Below, piece after piece: positions 23,463-32,900 of a stretch of DNA of 64,000 nt. A program made the translations under genes and the position numbers. The notes beneath the pieces are model-generated. The model was not told the origin of the DNA, searched no databases, and saw only the letters and a list, made by a program, of their open reading frames with translations. The stretch lies in the NCBI RefSeq assembly GCF_014199915.1, contig NZ_JACHOO010000009.1, positions 62,001-126,000 of the forward strand, in the 5' to 3' direction. The stretch's first letter is position 1. Each line of letters starts with the position of its first letter. Source of the stretch: Prosthecomicrobium pneumaticum (GTDB lineage: Bacteria > Pseudomonadota > Alphaproteobacteria > Rhizobiales > Kaistiaceae).

Positions 23463-23477
23463 ATGGCGGACAGGGTG
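23463..23477. repeat. Right attachment-site repeat within tRNA-Ser
   Basis: Second copy of the 15-bp repeat, covering the 3' terminus of tRNA-Ser on the minus strand. Immediately left of it (23445-23463) is a small hairpin ATGCCTT/AAGGCAT that may be part of the integrase or excisionase binding region. Confidence 0.75.
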
Positions 23478-23553
23478 GGATTCGAACCCACGGAGGGCTC
23501 GCACCCTCGGCGGTTTTCAAGACCGCTGCCTTAAACCGCTCGGCCACCTGTCC
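23464..23553 (-). tRNA. tRNA-Ser(UGA), integration target
   Basis: The minus strand folds into a class II tRNA: acceptor GGACAGG pairing with CCTGTCC, a serine-type long variable arm, T-arm with GGTTCGAATCC, and anticodon loop CTTGAAA giving anticodon UGA. The encoded CCA end is at 23464-23466. The 3' end is duplicated at 11322, marking the tRNA as the integration site of the 12-kb element; the tRNA gene remains intact. Confidence 0.95.
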
Positions 23554-23737
23554 TCGGCCCCTTCCATGCGACAGACCGCGCGCCGGGGCAAGAGGCAGCG
23601 CCCGCCGGGGACGGATCGGTCCGCATCCGCGATCAATCGGTCGGTCGCGGTCAATGGATGGCCGCGCCGTCGGTGGCCGTGATCGGCGGTCGGGGCATCC
23701 GTGCTCGGCCCACTGCTCCCGACCGTCGGCGGCGCGG

Positions 23738-24403
23738 TCAGTCGGCCTGGTCGAGGCCCATCTGCCAGAAATCGGCCTCGAGCCGGGTCGCCTGCGCGAA
23801 GAGGGCCGCGAGGCGGGGATAGCGCGCCTCGGTGAGATAGACGGCGCCGATCCGGTCGAGCTCGGCGCGCGCCTCGGCGGCGAGCGCCTGATAGGCTTCG
23901 CCGGCATATTCGGCGATCCAGGGCGCATAAGGGTTCGCCGGGTCGCGCCCGTGCGGCCGTGCGGCGAGGCGGGTGCCGATCTCGGCATAGCCGACGACGC
24001 AGGGCGAAAGCGCGACGATCAGGTCGAGATAGTCGCCCCGCCGGCCCGCCTCGAGCACGAAGGATGTGTAGGCGAGCATCGCCCGGGCGGGCGGCGCGGC
24101 CTCGAGCGCCGCGGCGTCGATGCCCCAGCCGGCGCAGAGCCGGATGTGCAGGCTCATCTCGCCGAGAATGCCGGTCATTGCGCCGGCCGATTTCCGCATA
24201 TCGGCGAGCGTCGGCGCCTTCGACACGCCGAGCGCATAGGCGCGGGCGAATTCGATCAGAAACAGATAGTCCTGAACGAGATAGTGCCGGAAGGCCGCCT
24301 CCGGCAGCGTGCCGTCGCCGAGGCCGCGCACGAAATCGTGCTCGACATAAGCCGACCACGCGGCCGCCGCGTCGCCCTTCAGCCGCTCGAACAGACCCGA
24401 CAC
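23738..24403 (-). CDS. tenA: TenA-family thiaminase II / aminopyrimidine hydrolase
   Basis: This 221-residue helical-bundle protein of the TenA family salvages degraded thiamine by hydrolysing aminopyrimidine. Family segments are present: LPEAAFRHYLVQDYLFLIEF near residue 36 and LIVALSPCVVGYAEIG, which carries the active-site Cys found in TenA proteins, with conserved Tyr/Glu residues after it. It starts with GTG two bases after the sufA stop and is therefore the last gene of the iron-sulfur operon, an unusual partner. Start GTG at 24403 is chosen because the only longer frame shadows sufA and the VOC gene. Confidence 0.88.
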   Translation of the reverse strand: MSGLFERLKGDAAAAWSAYVEHDFVRGLGDGTLPEAAFRHYLVQDYLFLIEFARAYALGVSKAPTLADMRKSAGAMTGILGEMSLHIRLCAGWGIDAAALEAAPPARAMLAYTSFVLEAGRRGDYLDLIVALSPCVVGYAEIGTRLAARPHGRDPANPYAPWIAEYAGEAYQALAAEARAELDRIGAVYLTEARYPRLAALFAQATRLEADFWQMGLDQAD

Positions 24404-24405
24404 GG

Positions 24406-24780
24406 TCAGGCGAAGGCCTGCGCGTCGGCCGGCTTCAGCTGCACCGATTCGCCGCAGCCGCAGGCCGAAACCTCGTTCGGATTGCGGAAGACGAAGCCGG
24501 AACGCAGCTTGGTGGTCTCGAAATCCATCACCGTGCCGAGCAGGAAGAGCACCGCCTTCGGATCGACGAAGAGGGTGACGCCCTTGTCCGCCACCCGCTC
24601 GTCGGCGGGGTCGGCGGCCTCGACCATGTCCATCGTATATTCCATGCCGGCGCAGCCGCCCTTCTTCACGCCGACGCGCAAGCCGGCGATCGGCCGTTCG
24701 GAATCGGCGATGATCTCGCGGACACGTTCGGCCGCGGCCTCGGAAAGGGACATCACCTGGAGACGGGCACGCGCCATCAT
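24406..24780 (-). CDS. sufA: Fe-S cluster carrier SufA/ErpA (A-type)
   Basis: This 124-residue A-type carrier accepts clusters from SufBCD and hands them to target enzymes. Cluster-ligand cysteines are at C43 (KKGGCAG) and the C-terminal pair C107 and C109 (ACGCGES), with the usual GLRVGV and FVDPKAV segments. Two adjacent ATG codons follow a GAGGAGTGTG site; the first (24780) is used. It lies between the VOC-protein gene and tenA. Members of the SufA, ErpA and IscA groups are hard to separate on sequence, so the SUF context decides the name. Confidence 0.9.
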   Translation of the reverse strand: MMARARLQVMSLSEAAAERVREIIADSERPIAGLRVGVKKGGCAGMEYTMDMVEAADPADERVADKGVTLFVDPKAVLFLLGTVMDFETTKLRSGFVFRNPNEVSACGCGESVQLKPADAQAFA

Positions 24781-24872
24781 CACACTCCTCGCAGCGCGGC
24801 CCGGAAGGCGCGCGCCGTCGTCTGAGATCGGCGGCCGGGGCCGCCGAAACAAGGGGCCGGCGCCACACTTTA

Positions 24873-25304
24873 TCAGGTGACGGCCGGCTCCGGCCAGAGG
24901 CCCGGCGTCGCCAGTTCGACGACATGGCCGTCCGGATCGTCGACATAGAGGCTCGTCCCGCCGCGCGGCCACGAAACCTCGGAGCGGATCGGCACGCCGG
25001 CCTCCGCGAAGCGCCGGCGCCAGGGGTCGAGCGCATCCGCCGGAATGGCGAAGGCGAAATGCGCCGGCCCCGAACCATCATGTGCGGGGATCGTGCCGCC
25101 CGGCGTCTCGACGTCGGCCCGCGTGCCGCCACGGCGGAAGAGGAGGAGCACGCTCGCGCCGCCGGCCCGGTAGGCGACGAAGCGATCGTCGGCCATCATC
25201 GGCGCGAGGCCCATCACGGTCTCGTAGAAGGCCCGTGCCCGCGCCAGATCCTCGACATAGAGCGCGGTCTCGAGGATGCCGTCGATCGCAGGGGCGGCGG
25301 CCAT
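24873..25304 (-). CDS. VOC-superfamily protein (glyoxalase/bleomycin-resistance fold)
   Basis: This 143-residue protein has the paired beta-alpha-beta modules of the VOC fold: ILETALYVEDLARARAFYET at the start, PAHFAFAIPADALDPWRRRF in the middle, and the C-terminal SLYVDDPDGHVVELA with the metal-ligand glutamate. Possible metal ligands are H72-region His and the terminal Glu. Substrate is unknown. The ATG overlaps the sufT stop by one base, embedding it in the Fe-S operon, though no link to Fe-S assembly is established. Confidence 0.85.
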   Translation of the reverse strand: MAAAPAIDGILETALYVEDLARARAFYETVMGLAPMMADDRFVAYRAGGASVLLLFRRGGTRADVETPGGTIPAHDGSGPAHFAFAIPADALDPWRRRFAEAGVPIRSEVSWPRGGTSLYVDDPDGHVVELATPGLWPEPAVT

Positions 25305-25690
25305 CAATACCAGTCCAGCGCCACCTTCGCCTCGTCCGACATGCGCTCCGGCGTCCAGGGCGGATCGAACACCATCGTCACGTCGACCCGGCCGACGCCG
25401 GGCACGGCGCCGATCGCATTCTCGACCCAGCCGGGCATCTCGCCCGCCACCGGACAGCCCGGCGCGGTCAGCGTCATGTCGACGGCGATGTTGCGCTCGT
25501 CGTCGATGTCGATCCGGTAGACGAGGCCGAGCTCGTAGATGTCGGCCGGGATCTCAGGGTCATAGACCGTCTTCAGCGCGGCGACGATGTCCTGCGTCAG
25601 CCGCTCGAGCTCCTCGGGCGCGATCGCCGAACCGGCGCCGACCTCGGCCCGGACCGTGCTCTCTTCCGCCGCAACCGCTCCGCCGTCCAT
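25304..25690 (-). CDS. sufT: SufT, MIP18/DUF59-family Fe-S assembly protein
   Basis: This 128-residue protein of the MIP18 family assists Fe-S maturation, probably in cluster delivery. It begins with a variable acidic N-terminus, then DIVAALKTVYDPEIPADIYE, the LVYRIDIDDE strand, LTAPGCPVAGEMPGWVENAI with the conserved cysteine, and ends FDPPWTPERMSDEAK. It lies directly between sufS and the VOC gene with tight spacing (9 bp from sufS), so it belongs to the same transcript. Confidence 0.92.
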   Translation of the reverse strand: MDGGAVAAEESTVRAEVGAGSAIAPEELERLTQDIVAALKTVYDPEIPADIYELGLVYRIDIDDERNIAVDMTLTAPGCPVAGEMPGWVENAIGAVPGVGRVDVTMVFDPPWTPERMSDEAKVALDWY

Positions 25691-25699
25691 CGCATCACC

Positions 25700-26932
25700 T
25701 CACGAGAAGAACCGGTTCGCCTTGACGAGCGCCTCGGCCAGCCGGTCGACCTCGTCGAGCGTGTTGTAGAGCCCGAACGAGGCGCGGCAGGTCGATGTCA
25801 CCCCATATCGGGCGAGCAGCGGCTGGGCGCAATGCGTGCCGGCGCGGACCGCGACGCCCTCGCGGTCGATGATGGTCGACACGTCGTGGGCATGCGCCCC
25901 GGCCATCTCGAAGGAGACGATCGCCCCCTTGTCGCGCGCCTTGCCGATGATCCGCAGGCTGTTGATGCGCGACAGGCGCTCATGCGCATAGTCGCGCAGC
26001 CGCGCCTCGTGCGCAGCGATCGCGGTGCGGCCGATGCCGTCCATATAGTCGAGCGCCGCGCCGAGCCCGATCGCCTCGGCGATCGGCGGCGTGCCGGCCT
26101 CGAAGCGGTGGGGCGGGTCGCCATAGGTGACGCGATCCTCGGTGACGTCGCGGATCATCTCGCCGCCGCCGAGGAAGGGCGGCAGTTTGTCGAGCCAGGC
26201 CTTCTTGCCGTAGAGCACGCCGATGCCGGTCGGCCCATAGACCTTGTGGCCCGTGAAGGCATAGAAATCGGCATCGAGATCGCGCACGTCGACCGGCATG
26301 TGGACGGCGCCCTGGCTGCCGTCGACGAGCACCGGCACGCCGTGGGCATGGGCGATGCGCACCACCTCCTTGATCGGCACGATGGTGCCGAGCGCATTCG
26401 ACATCTGGGTGATCGCGACGATCTTCGTCCTCGGCCCGATCAGCTTCTCGAACTCGTCGAGCAGGAAATTGCCGTCCTCGTCGACCGGCGCCCAGCGGAT
26501 CACCGCGCCGGAACGCTCGCGATGGAAGTGCCAGGGGACGATGTTCGAATGGTGCTCCATGATCGACAGCACGATCTCGTCGCCCTCGCCGATCGCCATG
26601 CGGCCGAAGGAGGCGGCAACGAGGTTGATCGCCTCGGTCGAGGAGCGGGTGAAGACGATCTCGTCGGTCGAGCCCGCATTGAGGAAGCGGCGCACGGTTT
26701 CGCGCGCGTTCTCATAGGCTTCCGTCGCGGTGTTGGAGAGATAGTGGAGGCCGCGATGGACGTTGGCATAGTCCTGCGTATAGGCCTTCACCATCGCGTC
26801 GACGACGGCCTGCGGCTTCTGGGCCGAGGCGCCATTGTCGAGATAGACGAGCGGTTTGCCGTAGACGGTACGGGACAGAATCGGGAAATCCTGCCGGATC
26901 CGGCCGACGTCGTATTCGTCCACACCGGCCAT
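25700..26932 (-). CDS. sufS: Cysteine desulfurase SufS
   Basis: This 410-residue PLP enzyme removes sulfur from cysteine and passes it to SufB. The PLP lysine is K230 (TGHKVYGPTG) and the catalytic loop cysteine is C368 (RAGTHCAQPL), as in group II desulfurases. N-terminal YLDNGASAQKP and histidine-rich EHHSN motifs are intact. The ATG at 26932 overlaps sufD by one base; the longer open frame upstream shadows sufD. No sufE is visible nearby, so the sulfur acceptor may be SufE elsewhere. Confidence 0.96.
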   Translation of the reverse strand: MAGVDEYDVGRIRQDFPILSRTVYGKPLVYLDNGASAQKPQAVVDAMVKAYTQDYANVHRGLHYLSNTATEAYENARETVRRFLNAGSTDEIVFTRSSTEAINLVAASFGRMAIGEGDEIVLSIMEHHSNIVPWHFHRERSGAVIRWAPVDEDGNFLLDEFEKLIGPRTKIVAITQMSNALGTIVPIKEVVRIAHAHGVPVLVDGSQGAVHMPVDVRDLDADFYAFTGHKVYGPTGIGVLYGKKAWLDKLPPFLGGGEMIRDVTEDRVTYGDPPHRFEAGTPPIAEAIGLGAALDYMDGIGRTAIAAHEARLRDYAHERLSRINSLRIIGKARDKGAIVSFEMAGAHAHDVSTIIDREGVAVRAGTHCAQPLLARYGVTSTCRASFGLYNTLDEVDRLAEALVKANRFFS

Positions 26933-28233
26933 CACGCCCCTCCCCGCGCCGCCAGCCAGCGCGTCGCAGCCGCCTCGCAGACGGCGGCGATCGTCTCGTC
27001 GCCGAGCGCCTCGATCGCCTCGGCAAGGAAGGCGGTGACGAGAAGGGTCTCCGCCTCGGGGCGCGGGATGCCGCGGGCGAGCAGGTAGAAGAGGAGGTCC
27101 TCGTCGATCTGGCCGCTCGTCGCGCCGTGCGCGCACTGCACGTCGTCGGCGAAGATCTCGAGCTCGGGCTTCGCCGAAAACTGGCCGCCCTCGGAGAGCA
27201 GGAGGCCCTGCGTCATCATCCGCGCATCGGTCTTCTGCGCCTGCGGCTTGACGACGATGCGGCCCTGGAAGATCGCCTCGGCCTCGCCGTCGACCACCGC
27301 CTTGAAGCGCTCGCGGCTCTCGCAGGCGGGTTCGGTGTGGTCGACCACCAGCGCGATGTCGGCGTGCTGGCGGCCGCGCAGCATGGTCGCACCGTTCATG
27401 CCGATCTTCGCTTCGGGGCCGCTCAGCGTCACGAACTGCTGCGAGCGCGACAGCACCGCGCCGATCATCAGCACCAGATGGTCGAAGCGCGTCTCGCGGC
27501 CGGCGGTGAGCGCCAGCGTGCCGACATGGAGCGCGGCGTCGCCCTCCTGCTGCAGCTTCGCCCAGACGACGCGCGCCCGGTCGCCGATCACCGCTTCGGT
27601 GACGCCGTTCGCCTGATAGGCGGCGCCATCCGGCCCGGTATGAGTCTCGACGAGGCGGAGCGAAGCGTCGGCGCCGACATGGACGAGATTGCGCGTCTGC
27701 GTCGCATGCGCCCCGGTCGTCACATGGGCGAGCTCGATCATCCGGCCGACGCTTGCGCCCGGCGCGACGTCGATCGCGACGCCGCCGGTCATCAGCGCGG
27801 TGTTGAGCGCGACGAGCGGATCGTCGAGCGCGGCGAGCGACGCGCCGACGCGCGGATCGTCGGCGGCGAGGAGGTCGGCGAGCGGCCGGATCGTCACGCC
27901 GTCGAGGCCGTCGGCATCGGAGAGCTCCGGCCGGTAGCTGCCATCGACGATGACGAGCCGTGCGCCACCGAAGGCAGAGACGGCCGGGAGACCGGCGGGC
28001 ACGGCGCCCGGCTCGGCGAGCGGCGCGGCTTTCCGCATCAGCGCGCGCAGATCGGTATAGCGCCAGGCTTCGACGCGACGATGCGGCAGGCCGGCCTTCT
28101 GGAAGGCGGCGAAGGCCGCCTCGCGCCGCGCGGCGGTCTCGGGACCGCCGGCGAGACGGGTGCGCGCCGCCTGGAACTCGGCGGCGAGCGTCTCCTCGGC
28201 CTGGGTCCGCAGGATGCGGGGTTCGGCGTTCAT
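26932..28233 (-). CDS. sufD: SufD scaffold subunit of SufBCD
   Basis: This 433-residue paralogue of SufB dimerises with it to form the scaffold on which clusters are built. Typical segments are PHRRVEAWRYTDLRALMRKA near the N-terminus, GMNGATMLRGRQHADIALVV with the conserved HxD, and CAHGATSGQIDEDLLFYLLA near the C-terminus. It overlaps sufS by one base and follows sufC by 9 bp. Length agrees with the family. Confidence 0.95.
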   Translation of the reverse strand: MNAEPRILRTQAEETLAAEFQAARTRLAGGPETAARREAAFAAFQKAGLPHRRVEAWRYTDLRALMRKAAPLAEPGAVPAGLPAVSAFGGARLVIVDGSYRPELSDADGLDGVTIRPLADLLAADDPRVGASLAALDDPLVALNTALMTGGVAIDVAPGASVGRMIELAHVTTGAHATQTRNLVHVGADASLRLVETHTGPDGAAYQANGVTEAVIGDRARVVWAKLQQEGDAALHVGTLALTAGRETRFDHLVLMIGAVLSRSQQFVTLSGPEAKIGMNGATMLRGRQHADIALVVDHTEPACESRERFKAVVDGEAEAIFQGRIVVKPQAQKTDARMMTQGLLLSEGGQFSAKPELEIFADDVQCAHGATSGQIDEDLLFYLLARGIPRPEAETLLVTAFLAEAIEALGDETIAAVCEAAATRWLAARGGA

Positions 28234-28242
28234 GTCGCCTCC

Positions 28243-28992
28243 TCAGGCCGCGTTGGCCTGATAATCGGCATAGCCCTTGGCTTCGAGTTCGAGCGCCAGC
28301 TCCGGTCCGCCGGTGCGCACGATGCGGCCGGCCGAGAGCACGTGCACCTTGTCGGGCACGATATGGTCGAGCAGCCGCTGGTAATGGGTGATCACGAGCA
28401 TCGAGCGGTCGGGCGAGCGCAGCGCATTGACGCCGTCCGAGACCACCCGCAGCGCGTCGATGTCGAGGCCGGAATCGGTCTCGTCGAGCACGGCGAGCTT
28501 CGGCTCGAGCAGCGCCATCTGCAGGATCTCGTTCCGCTTCTTCTCGCCGCCGGAGAAGCCGACATTGAGGCCGCGCCGCAGCATGTCCTGCGTGATGTTG
28601 AGCCTGTCGGCGGCGCCCTTCACGCGGCGCATGAAGTCGGGCGTCGAAAGCTCCGGCTCGCCGCGCTGCCGCCGCTGCGCGTTGAGCGCCGTTTTGAGGA
28701 ACGTCATGGTCGCGACGCCGGGGATCTCGAGCGGATACTGGAAGGCGAGGAAGATGCCCTTCGCCGCCCGCTCGCTCGGATCGAGCCCGACGATGTCCTC
28801 ACCGTCGAACAGGATCTCGCCCTCGGTCACCTCATAGCCGTCGCGGCCGGCGAGCACATAGGAGAGCGTCGACTTGCCGGAGCCGTTCGGCCCCATGATG
28901 GCGTGCACCTCGCCGGTCGGTACGACGAGATCGACCCCCTTGAGGATCGCCTTGCCGTCGACGGTGGCGTGCAGGTTCCTGATTTCCAGCAT
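28243..28992 (-). CDS. sufC: SufC ATPase
   Basis: This 249-residue ABC-type ATPase energises the SufBCD scaffold. Walker A is GPNGSGKST at residues 34-42, the signature loop lies in NVGFSGGEKKRNEIL, and Walker B is AVLDETDSGLD. The gene is separated from sufB by a small coiled-coil gene, an unusual insertion in this operon. The ATG at 28992 opens MLEIRNLHATV. Confidence 0.96.
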   Translation of the reverse strand: MLEIRNLHATVDGKAILKGVDLVVPTGEVHAIMGPNGSGKSTLSYVLAGRDGYEVTEGEILFDGEDIVGLDPSERAAKGIFLAFQYPLEIPGVATMTFLKTALNAQRRQRGEPELSTPDFMRRVKGAADRLNITQDMLRRGLNVGFSGGEKKRNEILQMALLEPKLAVLDETDSGLDIDALRVVSDGVNALRSPDRSMLVITHYQRLLDHIVPDKVHVLSAGRIVRTGGPELALELEAKGYADYQANAA

Positions 28993-29084
28993 TTCGTTCG
29001 TCCGTTCGTTCTTGCGCCGTTCACGCCCTGCTCAGGTCGTGGATGCCCACGCCGAGCCCGGGGAGAATGGCGGGGCCATCGCCG

Positions 29085-29306
29085 TCATTCCGCCAGTTCG
29101 AGCCGCTTCTCGATGCGATCGGGCCGCACCTTCAGCCCGGCGATCTCGAAATCGTGCAGCGTCTGGCCACCGGAGAGGCCCGCCATGTGCTGGCGGATGA
29201 TCAGCAGCTCAGCGCGGGCGCCGCTCAACTCGTCCTTCATCGACGAGAGATCTGCCCGAATGATCCGAAGGTGCTCGAGGACGAGGTTCTCGACATTCTC
29301 GTTCAT
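29085..29306 (-). CDS. Small coiled-coil protein between sufB and sufC, 73 aa
   Basis: The product MNENVENLVLEHLRIIRADL and its continuation LSSMKDELSGARAELLIIRQ form one long amphipathic helix, ending KVRPDRIEKRLELAE. Such short coiled-coil proteins occur as orphan genes in many alphaproteobacteria and often accompany toxin-like or transcription-coupled genes; here it sits 2 bp after sufB and about 90 bp before sufC. No known SUF role. A longer upstream frame shadows sufB and is not used. Confidence 0.7.
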   Translation of the reverse strand: MNENVENLVLEHLRIIRADLSSMKDELSGARAELLIIRQHMAGLSGGQTLHDFEIAGLKVRPDRIEKRLELAE

Positions 29307-29308
29307 GA

Positions 29309-30778
<1,470 letters not shown>

Positions 30779-30827
30779 TTCCTACTCCATCCGCTGCGGT
30801 TTCAAGGACCGCGGGTCGAGCATGCAC

Positions 30828-32054
30828 TCAGGCCGCACGTGTCACGGCCGGCGCGAGCCGCTCCATGACACGCCGCCAGGCATCCGTAAACCTCTCCAAT
30901 TCCTCATCCGCGGTGGACCAGCCGAAGCTGATCCTGACCGCGGACCGTGCGATCTCGTCCGAAAGCCCCATCGCCGCGAGCACGTGCGACGGACCGACCT
31001 TGCCGGACGAGCAGGCGGCGCCCGAGGACACCGCCGCGCCCTCGAGATCGAGGGCGATGACGAGCGTTTCGGCCGGAACGCCGGGCACCGCGACGCAGAG
31101 CGTCTGGGGCAGCCGCTCGGCCGCCGCGCCGACGAGCACGGCACCACCGAGCGCCGCGGCGAGCCGGTCCCGCCGCGCCGCATCGGCACCCGCTTCGACC
31201 TCGCTCCGCGCGGCTTCCGCCGCCGCGCCGAAGCCGGCGATGCCGGCGACGTTCTGGGTGCCGGCGCGGGCGCCCTTCTCCTGGCCCCCGCCGGTAACGA
31301 GCGGTGCCGGGGCGGCGAGATCGCCGCCGAGCACGATCGCACCGACGCCCTGCGGCCCGCCGATCTTGTGCGCCGACAGGGTCAGGAAATCGACGCCGAG
31401 CGCGGCGATGTCGACCGGAATGCGTCCGGCCGCCTGCACGGCATCGCTGTGGACGAGCGCGCCATGGCCGCGCGCAACCGCCGCCACCGCCGCGACCGGC
31501 TGGACGACACCGGTCTCGTTATTGGCGAGCATCACCGAGACGAGCGCCCGGCGACCCGCCGTCCGTTCCTCGGAAAGCAGCGCCCCGAGCGCATCGAGCC
31601 GGGCGATCCCGTCGCCGTCGACCGGCAGGCGGCGCACCCGCTCGGCGGGAAAACGCCCGCCGGCGAGCACGGAGGGATGCTCCGTCGCCCCGACGATCAG
31701 CGTGTCGACGACGACCTCGCCGGCGCCGATCCTGAGGCGCGGCGAGAGAACGGTGACGTTCGCCTCGGTGCCGCCGCCGGTGAAGACCACCCGGTCCGCC
31801 ACTGCCCCGACGAGCGCGGCGACCTGCCGCCGCGCCGCCTCGACCGAAGCCCGCGCAGCCCGGCCCTCGGCGTGCACCGAGGACGGATTGCCCGCCCGCT
31901 CGAACACCGCGAGCATCGCGGCGCGTGCTTCCACGCGCAGCGGCGAGCCCGCATTGTGGTCGAGATAGAGGCGCGCCTTCGCCAAACCCGGCTTCCTTCG
32001 TCCCGTCGGCATCCCGCCAACGCCAAACTTGTTGAAATCGAGACCAGCCCTCAT
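30828..32054 (-). CDS. Cysteine desulfurase, IscS/NifS group
   Basis: This 408-residue group I class-V aminotransferase has N-terminal LYLDHNAGSPLRVEARAAML, PLP lysine in TLSAHKIGGPQG and the active-site cysteine in SSGAACSSGKVGPSHVL, as in IscS/NifS. It heads the SUF operon, which also encodes SufS, so two desulfurases of different groups are made from one transcript. The ATG at 32054 is the first start; an internal ATG at 32012 (MPTGRRKPGLAK) is equally possible. Confidence 0.92.
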   Translation of the reverse strand: MRAGLDFNKFGVGGMPTGRRKPGLAKARLYLDHNAGSPLRVEARAAMLAVFERAGNPSSVHAEGRAARASVEAARRQVAALVGAVADRVVFTGGGTEANVTVLSPRLRIGAGEVVVDTLIVGATEHPSVLAGGRFPAERVRRLPVDGDGIARLDALGALLSEERTAGRRALVSVMLANNETGVVQPVAAVAAVARGHGALVHSDAVQAAGRIPVDIAALGVDFLTLSAHKIGGPQGVGAIVLGGDLAAPAPLVTGGGQEKGARAGTQNVAGIAGFGAAAEAARSEVEAGADAARRDRLAAALGGAVLVGAAAERLPQTLCVAVPGVPAETLVIALDLEGAAVSSGAACSSGKVGPSHVLAAMGLSDEIARSAVRISFGWSTADEELERFTDAWRRVMERLAPAVTRAA

Positions 32055-32102
32055 GTTAAAAGGGCCGGCCTTGTGACGGCCATCCGTCGCAACTTCGAAC
32101 GG

Positions 32103-32118
32103 TTCTAAGTTCTAGAAA
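32103..32118. promoter_or_regulatory. Possible Irr-type iron-control element upstream of the SUF operon
   Basis: In the 143-bp space between the divergent desulfurase and hydrolase genes, the AT-rich word TTCTAAGTTCTAGAAA stands out. The reverse strand reads TAGAAC-TTAGAA, close to the TTTAGAA half-sites known for Irr iron-control elements in Rhizobiales, but the usual inverted arrangement is imperfect. Position suits a regulator of suf expression; binding is not demonstrated. Confidence 0.35.
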
Positions 32119-32197
32119 CCCTGAGCGAACGAGTCAAGTTCGCCACGGTCCCCATATGGGTGCCGTGCGGGTTCTTCGCCACGAGGTTTTCGCTTCC

Positions 32198-32851
32198 ATG
32201 CCCGAGGTCATCTTCAACGGTCCCGCCGGTCGCATCGAGGGGCGCTATCAGCCCTCGCGCGAGAAGAACGGGCCGATCGCGCTCGTGCTGCATCCGCACC
32301 CGCAATTCGGCGGGACGATGAACAATCAGGTGACCTACCAGCTCTTCTACATGTTCGCGAAGCGCGGCTTCGCCGTGCTGCGGTTCAATTTCCGCGGCGT
32401 CGGGCGCAGCCAGGGCGCCTTCGATCATGGCGAGGGCGAGCTGTCGGACGCGGCGTCCGCGCTCGACTGGGTGCAGACCGTCCATCCGGATGCGCGCGCC
32501 TGCTGGGTCGCCGGCTTCTCCTTCGGCGCCTGGATCGGCATGCAGCTGCTGATGCGCCGTCCGGAGATCGAGGGCTTCATCTCGATCGCGCCGCAGGCCA
32601 ATCTCTACGACTTCTCCTTCCTTGCGCCCTGCCCGTCCTCCGGCCTGATCATCCATGGCGACCAGGACAAGGTGGCGCCGCCGAAGGATGTGCAAGGGCT
32701 GGTCGACAAGCTGAAGACGCAGAAGGGCATCGTGGTCGAGCAGCAGATCATCCCCGGCGCCAACCACTTCTTCGAGAATCACGTCGACACGCTGATCGAC
32801 AATTGCGGCAATTACGTCGATCGCCGCCTCAACATGCTGACGGCCGCCTGA
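32198..32851 (+). CDS. Alpha/beta hydrolase, 217 aa
   Basis: This cytoplasmic alpha/beta-hydrolase-fold protein has the nucleophile elbow GFSFGAWIG (serine near residue 107). Segments LVLHPHPQFGGTMNNQVTYQ and GDQDKVAPP follow, and the catalytic histidine lies in GANHFFENH near the C-terminus. This is the COG2945 group found next to housekeeping genes in alphaproteobacteria; substrates are unknown. The ATG at 32198 follows an ACGAGGTTTT site and opens MPEVIFNGPAGRIEG; the upstream in-frame ATG is less likely. Confidence 0.88.
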   Translation: MPEVIFNGPAGRIEGRYQPSREKNGPIALVLHPHPQFGGTMNNQVTYQLFYMFAKRGFAVLRFNFRGVGRSQGAFDHGEGELSDAASALDWVQTVHPDARACWVAGFSFGAWIGMQLLMRRPEIEGFISIAPQANLYDFSFLAPCPSSGLIIHGDQDKVAPPKDVQGLVDKLKTQKGIVVEQQIIPGANHFFENHVDTLIDNCGNYVDRRLNMLTAA

Positions 32852-32900
32852 GCGGCCGTCATCTCCCTCTTCGCCGCACCGCCGCTGCAGCGGCCGCGGC

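Larger units (their letters stand above)
11322..23477. mobile_element. Integrative element (defective prophage or satellite-like) inserted at tRNA-Ser
   Basis: A 12.2-kb segment is bounded by direct 15-bp repeats (ATGGCGGACAGGGTG) at 11322-11336 and 23463-23477. The right copy is the 3' end of an intact tRNA-Ser gene; the left copy is 145 bp from an integrase gene, as in a classic tRNA-targeting element. Contents in order: integrase, AlpA-like HTH protein, small uncharacterised genes including a DUF6074-like one, a coiled-coil protein, tail tape measure and tail accessory proteins, a lipoprotein, a ribbon-helix-helix-like regulator on the minus strand and a run of small plus-strand genes. Terminase, portal, capsid, lysis and replication genes were not found, so it is either a decayed prophage or a partial, helper-dependent element. 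Confidence 0.75.
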
